A stretch of DNA of 46,070 nucleotides, taken from positions 1-46,070 of the forward strand of contig DXZQ01000021.1 in NCBI GenBank assembly GCA_019419585.1, in the 5' to 3' direction. A program made the position numbers and the translations under genes. Positions 5,646 to 14,718 of this stretch are shown in pieces; position 1 is the stretch's first letter, and the number at the start of each line of letters is the position of its first letter. The notes under the pieces were generated by a model. The model was not told where the DNA came from and did no database searches. It saw only the letters and a list, made by a program, of their open reading frames with translations. This stretch comes from Collinsella sp. (GTDB taxonomy: Bacteria; Actinomycetota; Coriobacteriia; Coriobacteriales; Coriobacteriaceae).

Positions 5646-8294
5646 ATGGTGAAAAAGTCACCGGAAAACACTACTCCCGCAATTGTGGACAACGTAGAGG
5701 CGCTTGAGGCTAAGCTCGCTCAGATGCGAGAGGCCCAGGCGCTTTTTGCTACGTACACGCAGGAGCAGGTCGACAAGATCTTCTATGAGGCCGCCATGGC
5801 CGCCAACAAGGCTCGTATCCCGTTGGCGAAGATGGCCATCGAGGAGACCGGCCGCGGCGTTCTTGAGGACAAGGTCATCAAGAACCACTACGCCGCAGAG
5901 TACATCTACAACGCTTACAAGAACACCAAGACCTGTGGTGTCCTGGAGCGCGACGAGGCTTACGGCATCACCAAGATCGCCGAGCCCATCGGCATCGTGG
6001 GCGCCGTCATCCCGACGACCAACCCCACCTCCACCGCGATCTTCAAGACGTTGATCTGCCTGAAGACCCGCAACGCCATCATCATCTCCCCGCACCCGGC
6101 TGCCGCCAAGTGCACCATCGCCGCCGCCAAGCTCGTGCTTGACGCTGCCGTCAAGGCCGGCGCCCCCGAGGGCATCATCGGATGGGTCGATGTCCCCTCC
6201 ATCGAGCTGACCAACATGGTCATGCGCGACGTCGACATCATCCTCGCCACCGGTGGCCCGGGCATGGTCAAGGCCGCTTACTCCTCGGGCAAGCCCGCCC
6301 TGGGCGTTGGCGCCGGTAATACCCCGGTCGTCATCGACGACACCGCCGACGTGCTGCTCGCCGTCAACTCCATCATCCACTCCAAGACCTTCGACAACGG
6401 CATGATCTGCGCTTCCGAGCAGTCCGTGACTGTCATCGACAGCATCTATGACCAGGTTAAGGCCGAGTTCCAGAAGCGCGGCTGCTACTTCGTCAAGCAG
6501 GGTGCCGAGATGGAGGCCCTGCGTGCCGCCATGTTCAAGAACGGCGCTCTCGATCACCGCATCCCCGGCATGGCCGCTGCCAAGATCGCCGAGCTCGCCG
6601 GCATCGAGGTTCCCGCCAAGACCAAGATCCTGATCGCCGAGGTCACCTCCACCGACCCCGCCAAGGAGGAGTTCTCCCACGAGAAGCTCTCCCCGGTCCT
6701 GGCCATGTACCACGCCAAGGACTTCCAGGAGGCCGTCGACAAGGCTGAGCACCTGGTGCTCGCCGGTGGCCCGGGCCACACCGCCTCTCTGTACGTGCAC
6801 CCCGCCCAGGCCGAGAAGATCAGCCTGTTCGAGCACGTCATGAAGGCCTGCCGTATCGTCATCAACACCCCGTCCTCGCACGGCGGCATCGGTGACCTGT
6901 ACAACTTTGGCATGAAGCCGTCTCTGACCCTGGGCTGCGGCTCCTGGGGCGGCAACTCCGTCTCCGAGAACGTTGGGGTGAAGCACTTGATCAACGTTAA
7001 GACTGTGGCCGAGCGCCGTGAGAACATGCTGTGGTTCCGCGCTCCCGAGAAGGTCTACTTCAAGAAGGGTTCCACGCCCGTCGCCCTCGACGAGCTGGGC
7101 AACGTCATGGGCAAGAAGCGTGCCTTCATCGTCACCGACCAGTTCCTCTTCAAGAATGGCAACACCCGCGCCATCGAGGCCAAGCTCGACGAGATGGGCA
7201 TCGCCCACGACTGCTTCTACGACGTCGAGCCCGATCCGTCGCTGCAGTGCGCACGTCGCGGCGCCAAGCAGATGGCTCTCTTTGAGCCGGACGTCATCAT
7301 CGCCGTCGGCGGTGGCTCCGCTATGGACGCCGGCAAGATCATGTGGATGATGTACGAGCACCCCGAGTGCAAGTTTGAGGACATGGCCATGGACTTCATG
7401 GACATCCGCAAGCGTATCTTCACCTTCCCCGAGATGGGCAAGAAGGCCTACTTCGTCGCCGTCCCGACCTCTTCGGGCACCGGTTCCGAGTGCACGCCGT
7501 TCGCCATCATCACCGACAAGGAGACCGGCATCAAGTGGCCGCTCGCCGACTACGCGCTGCTCCCCAACATGGCTATCGTCGACGCCGACAACTGCATGAC
7601 CGCCCCGCGCGGCCTGACCGCTGCCTCCGGCATCGACGTCATGACCCACGCCATCGAGTCCTACGTCTCCATCATGGCTTCCGACTACACCAAGGGCCTC
7701 TCCGAGCGCGCTGCTAAGCTCGTCTTCGAGAACCTGCCCTCCAGCTTCACGAACGGCGCCAAGGACCCGCATGCCCGCGAGGAGATGCACAACGCCTCCT
7801 GCATGGCCGGTATGGCCTTCGCCAACGCCTTCCTGGGCCTCAACCACTCCATGGCCCACAAGCTCGGCGCTTTCCATCACCTGCCTCACGGCCTCGCAAA
7901 CGCCGTCATCCTGACCCGCGTCATGCGCTACAACGCCGCCGAGGCTCCCGTCAAGATGGGTACCTTCTCCCAGTATCCTTACCCCAACGCGCTGCACAAC
8001 TACGCCGAGATGGCCAAGTACTGCGGCATCGAGGGCAAGGACGACAAGGAGGTCTTCGAGAACTTCATCACGAAGCTCGAGGAGCTCAAGGACTTCATCG
8101 GCGTCAAGAAGACCATCGCCGACTACGGTGTTGACGAGCAGTACTTCCTCGACACCCTCGACGAGATGACCGAGCAGGCATTCAACGACCAGTGCACCGG
8201 CGCTAACCCGCGCTACCCGCTCATGAGCGAGATCAAGGAGCTCTACCTGGACGCCTACTACGGCCGCGAGCCCCAGGACTACGCCGTCTGCTAG
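5646..8294 (+). CDS. adhE: Bifunctional acetaldehyde-CoA / alcohol dehydrogenase
   Basis: Reduces acetyl-CoA to acetaldehyde and then ethanol, regenerating NAD+ during fermentation; in other bacteria it forms long filaments (spirosomes). Seen: N-terminal CoA-acylating aldehyde dehydrogenase domain (residues 1-450) with catalytic Cys255 in NGMICASEQ, and the C-terminal iron alcohol dehydrogenase domain (about 460-882) with GGGSAMDAGK near 556, THAIESYVS near 667 and the iron site around NHSMAHKLGAFHHLPHG near 733-749. Length 882 is typical. Start ATG has AAGGAG six bases upstream. It has its own promoter region with a palindromic operator candidate and is followed by a GC-rich hairpin and an APH-fold kinase gene. 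Strong codon bias (for example almost only GCC/CTC/AAG) suggests very high expression. Confidence 0.97.
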   Translation: MVKKSPENTTPAIVDNVEALEAKLAQMREAQALFATYTQEQVDKIFYEAAMAANKARIPLAKMAIEETGRGVLEDKVIKNHYAAEYIYNAYKNTKTCGVLERDEAYGITKIAEPIGIVGAVIPTTNPTSTAIFKTLICLKTRNAIIISPHPAAAKCTIAAAKLVLDAAVKAGAPEGIIGWVDVPSIELTNMVMRDVDIILATGGPGMVKAAYSSGKPALGVGAGNTPVVIDDTADVLLAVNSIIHSKTFDNGMICASEQSVTVIDSIYDQVKAEFQKRGCYFVKQGAEMEALRAAMFKNGALDHRIPGMAAAKIAELAGIEVPAKTKILIAEVTSTDPAKEEFSHEKLSPVLAMYHAKDFQEAVDKAEHLVLAGGPGHTASLYVHPAQAEKISLFEHVMKACRIVINTPSSHGGIGDLYNFGMKPSLTLGCGSWGGNSVSENVGVKHLINVKTVAERRENMLWFRAPEKVYFKKGSTPVALDELGNVMGKKRAFIVTDQFLFKNGNTRAIEAKLDEMGIAHDCFYDVEPDPSLQCARRGAKQMALFEPDVIIAVGGGSAMDAGKIMWMMYEHPECKFEDMAMDFMDIRKRIFTFPEMGKKAYFVAVPTSSGTGSECTPFAIITDKETGIKWPLADYALLPNMAIVDADNCMTAPRGLTAASGIDVMTHAIESYVSIMASDYTKGLSERAAKLVFENLPSSFTNGAKDPHAREEMHNASCMAGMAFANAFLGLNHSMAHKLGAFHHLPHGLANAVILTRVMRYNAAEAPVKMGTFSQYPYPNALHNYAEMAKYCGIEGKDDKEVFENFITKLEELKDFIGVKKTIADYGVDEQYFLDTLDEMTEQAFNDQCTGANPRYPLMSEIKELYLDAYYGREPQDYAVC

Positions 8295-8312
8295 TTTTAG
8301 CACGGTTATTTG

Positions 8313-8348
8313 CGGCGGGGGGGCACGGGTGTACGCACGCCCCCGCCG
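8313..8348 (+). terminator. GC-rich hairpin after adhE
   Basis: CGGCGGGGG (8313-8321) pairs with CCCCCGCCG (8340-8348) across an 18-base loop. The U-tract is poor (TTGCTTCT), so it is likely a partial terminator or a 3' stabilising hairpin that reduces expression of the downstream kinase relative to adhE. Confidence 0.35.
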
Positions 8349-8381
8349 TTGCTTCTATCGCATCGTTGAAAGGATGCAATC

Positions 8382-9146
8382 ATGCTGCTCCCCGATTCCA
8401 AGACCGAGCTCGTCCGTCGCGGCAACAAGGTCGTTTACGACCTGGGCGACAAGATCGTCAAGGTCTTTAACGAGACCAAGCCTGTCTCCGACGTGTTCAA
8501 CGAGGCTTTGAATCTTGCCCGCATCAATGAGTGCGGCATCCGCAGCCCCAAGGCTCTCGAGGTTTCCCAGCTCGAGAACGCCAACGGCTGGGCGCTCGTG
8601 ACCGAGAAGGTTCCGGGCACCACCCTTGCCGAGAAGATGACTGCCGAGCCCCAGCGCTTTGGTGAGTACCTCGAGATGTTCGTCGACCTCCAGATCGAGA
8701 TCCACGGCTACACCTCCCCGCTGCTCAACCGTCAGCGCGACAAGTTCGCCCGCATGATCGACAGCCTTGATCAGCTCAATGCCACCACGCGCTACAACCT
8801 TCAGGAGCGTCTGGACGGCATGACCAAGGAGTTCAAGGTCTGCCACGGCGACTTCAACCCCTCCAACGTCATCGTCGGCGACGACGGCCAGCTCTATGTG
8901 TGCGACTGGGCACACGCCACCCAGGGCTCCCCTGCTGCCGACGTTGCCACCACCTACCTGCTCTTTGCTCTCAACAGCAAGGACCAGGCCGAGGCCTACC
9001 TGGAGCTCTACTGCGACCGCGCCGACATGCCCATGCAGGTCGTGCGTCAGTGGACGAGCATCGTCGCCGCATCCGAGCTCGCTCGTAAGCGCAACGTGAA
9101 CGATGAGTTCCTTAAGAACTGGATCGACGTCGTTGATTATCAGTAA
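8382..9146 (+). CDS. APH-family small-molecule kinase, substrate unknown
   Basis: The 254 residues have the aminoglycoside/choline kinase fold: a Lys in IVKVFNE near residue 27 (ATP), the catalytic loop CHGDFNPSN (His155, Asp157, Asn162) and the metal Asp175 in VCDWAHA. Distinct N-terminal lobe with ELVRRGNKVVYDLGDKIVKVF. The family phosphorylates hydroxyls of sugars, choline, amino sugars or antibiotics; nothing here identifies the substrate, and resistance should not be assumed. The ATG has GAAAGGA nearby. It lies 87 bases after adhE with a weak hairpin between them and no promoter I can see, so co-transcription with adhE is plausible. A good terminator follows. Confidence 0.8.
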   Translation: MLLPDSKTELVRRGNKVVYDLGDKIVKVFNETKPVSDVFNEALNLARINECGIRSPKALEVSQLENANGWALVTEKVPGTTLAEKMTAEPQRFGEYLEMFVDLQIEIHGYTSPLLNRQRDKFARMIDSLDQLNATTRYNLQERLDGMTKEFKVCHGDFNPSNVIVGDDGQLYVCDWAHATQGSPAADVATTYLLFALNSKDQAEAYLELYCDRADMPMQVVRQWTSIVAASELARKRNVNDEFLKNWIDVVDYQ

Positions 9147-9184
9147 TATCTGAGCGATTTATTTCGCATCGGAGGCACAAAGGG

Positions 9185-9223
9185 AAACCCCGCAGCTCAT
9201 ATGGGCTGTGGGGTTTTCCTTTT
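9185..9223 (+). terminator. Terminator after the APH-family kinase
   Basis: AAACCCCGCAGC (9185-9196) pairs with GCTGTGGGGTTT (9205-9216), 12 pairs including one G-U, followed by TCCTTTT. It ends the plus-strand adhE-kinase unit. Confidence 0.85.
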
Positions 9224-9246
9224 AGATATCGAGGATGCTACAAGAT

Positions 9247-9295
9247 AAAAGGACGGCCCCGCATCTCCCCGATCTGGAGAAATGCGGGGCCGTCC
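9247..9295 (-). terminator. Terminator of the pyrH-to-proS operon
   Basis: GGACGGCCCCGCAT (9251-9264) pairs perfectly with the complement at 9282-9295; the inner CTCC/GGAG extends the stem. Read on the minus strand it is followed by TTTTATC. It faces the plus-strand terminator at 9185, so the two convergent units are well insulated. Confidence 0.88.
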
Positions 9296-9325
9296 CGTAT
9301 ATCGAACTACAAGCGAAATCGTCGA

Positions 9326-11047
9326 TTAACGGCGGGCCGCCTTAACAAGCTCGGCAACCTTGGCGACGACCTCGTCGATCGCCACGTCCTCGCGCTCGCC
9401 CGTGGCACGGTCCTTGAGCTCAACGGTGCCATTCTTAAGGCCACGCTTGCCAAGCACCACCTGATACGGGAATCCCATAAGGTCGTTATCGGCAAACTTA
9501 AAGCCGGGACGCTCATCGCGATCGTCGACGACGACCTCGATACCCTCGGCGCACAGGCCCTCGACGATTTGCTCGCAGACGGTAGCGCACTCCTCCTTCT
9601 TGGGATCGAGCGGAATCACCGCGACCTCGTACGGAGCAACGGAGACCGGCCAGACAATACCGTGCTCATCGTTGTGCTGCTCCACGACAGCAGCGAGCGA
9701 GCGGGACACACCAACGCCGTAGCAGCCCATGATGAGCGGCTTCTCCTTGCCGTCCTCATCCATAAAGGTGGCACCCATGGCCTCGGAATACTTGGTGCCC
9801 AGCTGGAAGACCTGGGAGACCTCGATGCCGCGGGCAGCGGAGAGGGGCTTTCCGCAGTGCGGGCAAGGATCGCCGGCCACGACGGTGACCAGGTCGGCCC
9901 ACTCATCGACGGTAAAGTCGCGCTCGGGGCAGGCACCGGTAAAGTGATAGTCAACCTCGTTGGCGCCGCAGGCCCACTGCTTGGACTCGCGCAGGCTCTC
10001 GTCGCAGACCAGACGAATGCCCTCGGGAAGGTTAACCGGTCCGATAAAGCCCTTATGCAGACCGTAGGTCTGGAGCTCCTCATCGGTCATCATGCGATAA
10101 CCCTTGCCAAAGACATGCTCGGCCTTGCAGTCATTGAGCTCATGATCGCCCGGGACAATGGCCACGACCGGCTTGCCCTCGGCATCGATGAGCGCCAGCG
10201 ACTTTCGCGTACCGTTCTCGGGGAAACCGAAGAACTTGGCGACGGCCTCAATGGTGCCCATGCCCGGAGTCTCGACCTTGGTAAGCGTACCGTCGCCAGG
10301 ACCCTCGGTCACAACGACCTTGGTGCTTGCCGCTTCGTCATCGGCAGCAAAGCCGCAATCGTCGCAGTAGACGAGCGAGGCCTCACCGGCGTCGGCCAAA
10401 GCCATGTACTCGACGGAGGTGTCGCCACCAATCTCGCCGGAGTCGGCGACAACGGGCAGAGCCTTGATGTAGCAGCGCTCGCAGATGTTGGCGTAGGCCT
10501 GCTTCATCTTGTCGTACTCCTCCTGCAGACTCTCCTGCGTGGCAGAGAAGCTGTAGGCGTCCTTCATGATGAACTCGCGACCGCGCATCAGGCCAAAGCG
10601 GGGACGGAACTCGTCGCGGAACTTGTCCTGGATGTGGTAGAGGTTAACGGGCAGTTGCTTGTAGGAACGCAGCTCATTGCGAACCAGGGCGGTCACGGTC
10701 TCCTCGTGCGTGGGTCCGAGAACAAACTCGCGGCCGTGGCGGTCATCAAAGCGCACGAGCTCCTTGCCATAGGCATCGATACGGCCGGACTCACGCCACA
10801 GCTCGGCATCAACCATAATGGGCATCATGAGCTCCTGGGCACCGGCGGCATCCATCTCGTCGCGCACGATGTTCTCGATCTTACGAATCGAGCGCCATGC
10901 GAGCGGCAGGTAGGAATACAGACCGGCGGCCTCCTTGCGGATCATGCCGGCACGGAGCAGCAGGCGGTGGCTGGCGAGCTCAGCGTCCGCCGGATCCTCT
11001 TTAAGCGTCGGCGCATAGAGCTTAGACATATACATTGCTCGGGTCAT
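9326..11047 (-). CDS. proS: Prolyl-tRNA synthetase (bacterial type with editing insertion)
   Basis: Charges tRNA-Pro with proline. Seen: class II core with RAGMIRKEAAGLYSYLPL near the start, motif 2 around FRDEFRPRFGLMRGREF, motif 3 in CYGVGVSRSLAA, and a C-terminal anticodon-binding domain. Between motifs 2 and 3 lies the INS editing domain (about residues 225-400), which removes alanine from mischarged tRNA. A CPHCGKP motif just before RGIEVSQVFQLGTKYS may bind zinc. Length 573, normal for this type. The ATG follows GAGGAG by six bases and directly abuts the ispG stop (TAAATG). Last gene of the long operon before a strong terminator. No T-box leader is present. Confidence 0.96.
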   Translation of the reverse strand: MTRAMYMSKLYAPTLKEDPADAELASHRLLLRAGMIRKEAAGLYSYLPLAWRSIRKIENIVRDEMDAAGAQELMMPIMVDAELWRESGRIDAYGKELVRFDDRHGREFVLGPTHEETVTALVRNELRSYKQLPVNLYHIQDKFRDEFRPRFGLMRGREFIMKDAYSFSATQESLQEEYDKMKQAYANICERCYIKALPVVADSGEIGGDTSVEYMALADAGEASLVYCDDCGFAADDEAASTKVVVTEGPGDGTLTKVETPGMGTIEAVAKFFGFPENGTRKSLALIDAEGKPVVAIVPGDHELNDCKAEHVFGKGYRMMTDEELQTYGLHKGFIGPVNLPEGIRLVCDESLRESKQWACGANEVDYHFTGACPERDFTVDEWADLVTVVAGDPCPHCGKPLSAARGIEVSQVFQLGTKYSEAMGATFMDEDGKEKPLIMGCYGVGVSRSLAAVVEQHNDEHGIVWPVSVAPYEVAVIPLDPKKEECATVCEQIVEGLCAEGIEVVVDDRDERPGFKFADNDLMGFPYQVVLGKRGLKNGTVELKDRATGEREDVAIDEVVAKVAELVKAARR

Positions 11048-12130
11048 TTATTTCTCCTCAATAAGTTTGTCGACCTCTGCCATCAGCGCGTCGACAATTT
11101 GATCCTCAGCTACTTTACCAATGATATGGCCATGCGAAAAGAGCAAGGCCTGACCACGTCCGCAAGCAACACCCAGGTCGGCATCAGAAGCCTCACCGGG
11201 GCCATTAACGGCACATCCCATCACAGCGATAGAAAGCGGCGCGGAGTAGTTCTTAAGCCGCTCGGTGACCTCCTCGGCGATGGGAATGAGGTTAACCTGG
11301 CAGCGGGCGCACGTGGGGCACGAGACAATCTCGGGGCCACGGCGACGCAAGCCAAGCGACTGCAGAATACCCCAGGCAACCGGCGGCTCCTCAACCGGAT
11401 CGGCCGTGAGAGAGACGCGCATGGTGTCACCAATACCCTCAGACAGCAGAATACCAAGGCCCACCGAGCTCTTAATGGTGCCCTGAAGCTTGGTACCCGC
11501 CTCGGTTACGCCCAGGTGAAGCGGAACGTGGGGAATCTCACGCGACAGGGCTCGATAGGTATCGAGCGTCGTTTGCACGCTATGGGCCTTGGCCGAAAGC
11601 ACAATGTTCGTAAAGCCGCGGTCCTCAAAGTGCTTGACGAAGCGCTCGCTCGACATCACAAGCTTTTCGGGCTGCGTGAGGTCATCGCGCTCGGCGATAT
11701 CCTGCTCGAGTGAACCGGCATTGACGCCGATACGAATCGCACAGCCCGAGGCACCAGCAGCATCGATCACCGCGTCAACCTTGGCCCAATCGCCGATATT
11801 GCCGGGATTGATGCGCAGCTTGGCAGCACCGGCCTCGACGGCACCAATGGCGAGCTTATGGTTAAAGTGAATATCGGCGACGATCGGCACCGGGGACTCA
11901 GCACAGATGGTACGAAAGCCCTCGAGCGCGGCCTCGGTGGGTACACTCACGCGCACGATATCGCAGCCCGCCTGCGCCAACGCGCGAACCTGCCCAAGCG
12001 TTGCCTGGGCATCGACGGTATCAGTGCAGGTCATGGACTGAACCACCACCGGCGCGCCGCCTCCGATCTGCACACCGCCCACATGCACGGGGCGCGTCAG
12101 CTCGCGCGGCAAAGAATGGGATAGAGACAA
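11048..12130 (-). CDS. ispG: 4-hydroxy-3-methylbut-2-enyl diphosphate synthase (flavodoxin/ferredoxin)
   Basis: Iron-sulfur enzyme of the MEP isoprenoid pathway that converts the cyclic diphosphate MEcPP to HMBPP. Seen: VHVGGVQIGGGAPVVVQSMT at the start, VADIHFNHKLA, KLRINPGNIG, and the C-terminal cluster region with CPTCARC and MGCAVNGPGE. Start choice: TTG at 12128-12130 has GGGGAG eight bases upstream and gives 360 residues; a GTG at 12137-12139 overlaps the ribosome site and is less likely. It sits between rseP and proS in the same operon as dxr, so two MEP-pathway steps are co-transcribed with uppS, which uses their product. Confidence 0.94.
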   Translation of the reverse strand: MSLSHSLPRELTRPVHVGGVQIGGGAPVVVQSMTCTDTVDAQATLGQVRALAQAGCDIVRVSVPTEAALEGFRTICAESPVPIVADIHFNHKLAIGAVEAGAAKLRINPGNIGDWAKVDAVIDAAGASGCAIRIGVNAGSLEQDIAERDDLTQPEKLVMSSERFVKHFEDRGFTNIVLSAKAHSVQTTLDTYRALSREIPHVPLHLGVTEAGTKLQGTIKSSVGLGILLSEGIGDTMRVSLTADPVEEPPVAWGILQSLGLRRRGPEIVSCPTCARCQVNLIPIAEEVTERLKNYSAPLSIAVMGCAVNGPGEASDADLGVACGRGQALLFSHGHIIGKVAEDQIVDALMAEVDKLIEEK

Positions 12131-12143
12131 TCCAAACACTCCC

Positions 12144-13505
12144 CTACAGAATAAATCGAAGGATGTCGGAACGAAGCATATAGACAAACAGCAGCGCAAA
12201 GAGCGCGATGCCCACATAGCTCACAATTGTCTGAGCCTTGAGAGGCAGCTCGCGGCCCACAATCTTTTGAATGATCTCGATGACCAGCTTGCCGCCATCG
12301 AGTGGTGGGATGGGCAGCAGGTTCATAAAGCCAAGCGAGAACGAAATGAGGGCGGCAAACGAAAGGAACGTGGCAGGGCCGGCAGCAGCAGCCTGTGAGG
12401 ACATAACGCTAATACCCACGATCGACGAGGACTGGTCGAGAATCTCCATCGTATGCTGCGGCTGGAGCAGGCGCATCACGCCCTCCGCGGTCTGCACAAC
12501 ATAGGAGAATGACAGGCGCGCCGACGTGATGGGGTCCAAACGGACTACCTCCGTAGAAGCATACACACCTAACCGCTCGTCCTCTTTGAGCGCAACCGAG
12601 GTCGAATGCTGCTTGCCGTCGCGCTCATACTCAATGGCGATATCGTCCTTACCGGCGGCCTTGCCGATAGCATCGTAGACGTCCATCCAAGTGGAACATG
12701 AGACACCGTCGACCGAAAGGATCGCATCACCGGCCTCGATACCCGCCTTGGCGGCAATAGACCCCTCGTCAACCTGACCGATCACGTTGGTATCCATCGG
12801 CACGGTGACACCCGCAATGGAATAGATGCTCATAAGGAGCAAAAAACCCGTCAGGATATTGACGAGAATGCCCGCGAGCAGCATAAAGGCGCGCTTGAGA
12901 AAGCCCTGGCCAAGATAAGTATGCGAGCGCTCTTGCGCCAAGAAATCAGCCTCGCCGCACGGCAGCTCCCACACATCGCCCTCGGCAGTCGCATGCTCTC
13001 GATCGAACCGGCGGCCGTCAAAGGTGGTGTAACCCGCAGCGTCTCGAGGCAGTGTCTGATACTTGGTGGGATAGTAGCTCGGTGAGGGCTTCTCCCCTTC
13101 CTCATACCAAGGTGCGATGGAGCCCCAACCCAGCAACAGAGCACAAGCCTCGAGCACATCCTCCTCGGAAAGCTCAAGCTCGACAGCAAGGTCGGCCACG
13201 GTCACGCGACCATGACGATAGATAGCCGCGAGCACGCGGTCGGCACACGAGACGTCGGTCGGATCCATACCGCAAATGGCAGCGTAGCCACCCAGCAGCA
13301 GCGGGGTCACGCCAAACTTGGTTCCAATGCGACGCGACGTGTAATGGATGTCAAAGCGGCACGGCAGGCCCAAAAAGAACTCGGTCACACGGACGCCGCA
13401 GGCACGCGCCGCCAAAAAGTGGCCGCCCTCGTGCAAAAACACGAGGACGGAAAGCATCAGCAGGCCCCAAAAGACCGATGAGAGAACGCTCAGAACAGTA
13501 TCCAT
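12144..13505 (-). CDS. rseP: RseP-family site-2 metalloprotease with an unusual inserted domain
   Basis: Membrane zinc protease that cuts membrane proteins within the bilayer, for example anti-sigma factors. Seen: first membrane segment with HEGGH at residues 25-29, GVTPLLLGGYAAICGMD near 66-81, LAGILVN near 210-217 in the second segment, one PDZ domain (about 240-310) with GIEAGDAILSVDG, and NLLPIPPLDGGKL in the third segment. Between the GGY loop and the second segment there are about 125 residues instead of the usual few dozen. Their first part (about 86-126, ADRVLAAIYRHGRVTVADLA and onwards) looks like a helix-turn-helix. In E. coli RseP this loop faces the cytosol. The ATG at 13503-13505 is chosen; its ribosome site is weak, and a TTG five codons upstream is the alternative. 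Confidence 0.9.
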   Translation of the reverse strand: MDTVLSVLSSVFWGLLMLSVLVFLHEGGHFLAARACGVRVTEFFLGLPCRFDIHYTSRRIGTKFGVTPLLLGGYAAICGMDPTDVSCADRVLAAIYRHGRVTVADLAVELELSEEDVLEACALLLGWGSIAPWYEEGEKPSPSYYPTKYQTLPRDAAGYTTFDGRRFDREHATAEGDVWELPCGEADFLAQERSHTYLGQGFLKRAFMLLAGILVNILTGFLLLMSIYSIAGVTVPMDTNVIGQVDEGSIAAKAGIEAGDAILSVDGVSCSTWMDVYDAIGKAAGKDDIAIEYERDGKQHSTSVALKEDERLGVYASTEVVRLDPITSARLSFSYVVQTAEGVMRLLQPQHTMEILDQSSSIVGISVMSSQAAAAGPATFLSFAALISFSLGFMNLLPIPPLDGGKLVIEIIQKIVGRELPLKAQTIVSYVGIALFALLFVYMLRSDILRFIL

Positions 13506-13530
13506 AAAACGAAAAAGCAATCCTTATGGG

Positions 13531-14718
13531 TTAGGAACGGGTTGCGGCGAGCACCTGCGCAGCCTTTTCACGCGCCCACGCATCGATGTCGCGAAGCTGC
13601 TCAAACGAATCGACCGCCTGCATATCGTGGGCATCCATGCAGGATTCCACAATGCAATCGATATCGGTAAAGCTGCAGCCATCGTGCAGGAAGGCATCGA
13701 CGGCGACCTCGTTGGCGGCATTGAGCACGCACGGCATGGTGCCACCCGTCTTGCCGGCACGTTCGGCCAGTGCCAGACAGCGGAAGGTATCCATGTCGGC
13801 AGCATCAAACGTGAGCTGCCCCAGCTCGCGAAAATCGATACGAGGCGCCGGGGTATCCCAACGCTCGGGATACGAGAACGCGAACTGGATGGGAATACGC
13901 ATGTCGGAAGCACCGAGATGCGCCATCACGGAGCCGTCGGCAAACTCGACCATAGAGTGAATCTTGGACTGACGCTGCACGACCACGTTAATGAAATCGA
14001 GGTCGCAGTTAAACAGATGCATGGCCTCAATGCGCTCTAGGCCCTTGTTCATGAGGGTGGCGGAGTCGATGGTGATCTTGGCACCCATGGCCCACGTGGG
14101 ATGTGCGAGGGCATCGGCACGCGTCACGCGATTGAGCTCGTCGCGCGTACGGCCAAAGAACGGACCGCCCGAGCAGGTAAGCCAAATACAATGAGCCTCG
14201 CGCGGGTCCTCCCCCAGATAGCACTGGTAGATGGCGGAGTGCTCAGAGTCGACTGGAATAAGCTGGCCCGGTTGTGCCAACGGCATAAGCAAGTCGCCAC
14301 CGACGACGAGGGACTCCTTGTTGGCAAGGGCAAGGCGCTTATTAGAGGTCAAGGCCGCATGGCTCGCCTCGAGACCGGCGGCGCCCACAATAGCAACGAG
14401 CACGCAGTCGACATCGTCGCGACGCGCGAGCTCGCAAACCGCCTGCGCGCCAACGCCGAGCTTCGTTCCCTCGGGCAACTCCTGCAGCACGGCGTCATCG
14501 CCGTGAGCGACATCGGCCACGGCAACCGCCGGAACCGAGAGCTCGCGGGCAGCGGCAACGAGCTCAGAGGTGCTGGAATTAACGGACAGCGCCGTCACCT
14601 GCAGGCGATCAGCATGCTGACGGCACACATCGAGTGCCTGGGTGCCGATAGAGCCCGTACAACCCAGGATGGCAACACGGAGGCGCCCATCGGGGCCATA
14701 CGTCGTCTGGAATGACAT
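13531..14718 (-). CDS. dxr: 1-deoxy-D-xylulose 5-phosphate reductoisomerase
   Basis: Second step of the MEP isoprenoid pathway, making MEP from DXP with NADPH; the target of fosmidomycin. Seen: NADPH site GCTGSIGTQALDV near residue 19, ALANKESLVVGG, PVDSEHSAIYQ with the metal-binding Asp and Glu, SGGPFFGR, the SATLMNKGLERIEA motif and LNAANEVAVDAFL. Length 395, normal. The ATG shares its A with the cdsA stop (TAATG), so translation is coupled. It is followed 25 bases later by rseP, the usual neighbour in Gram-positive bacteria. Confidence 0.96.
   Translation of the reverse strand: MSFQTTYGPDGRLRVAILGCTGSIGTQALDVCRQHADRLQVTALSVNSSTSELVAAARELSVPAVAVADVAHGDDAVLQELPEGTKLGVGAQAVCELARRDDVDCVLVAIVGAAGLEASHAALTSNKRLALANKESLVVGGDLLMPLAQPGQLIPVDSEHSAIYQCYLGEDPREAHCIWLTCSGGPFFGRTRDELNRVTRADALAHPTWAMGAKITIDSATLMNKGLERIEAMHLFNCDLDFINVVVQRQSKIHSMVEFADGSVMAHLGASDMRIPIQFAFSYPERWDTPAPRIDFRELGQLTFDAADMDTFRCLALAERAGKTGGTMPCVLNAANEVAVDAFLHDGCSFTDIDCIVESCMDAHDMQAVDSFEQLRDIDAWAREKAAQVLAATRS

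Noticed and set aside
5658..8303. 881-codon open frame antisense to adhE
   Set aside because: It mirrors adhE codon bias (GC-rich third positions leave few stops on the other strand), is rich in Gly, Leu, Val, Asp repeats with no known domain, and has no ribosome site.
8382..9146. The APH-fold kinase as an aminoglycoside resistance gene
   Set aside because: The fold is shared by many metabolic kinases; the core-genome place, codon bias like adhE and absence of mobile context argue against acquired resistance.
9569..11713. 714-codon open frame antisense to proS and ispG
   Set aside because: Spans two clear genes on the other strand; no family features.
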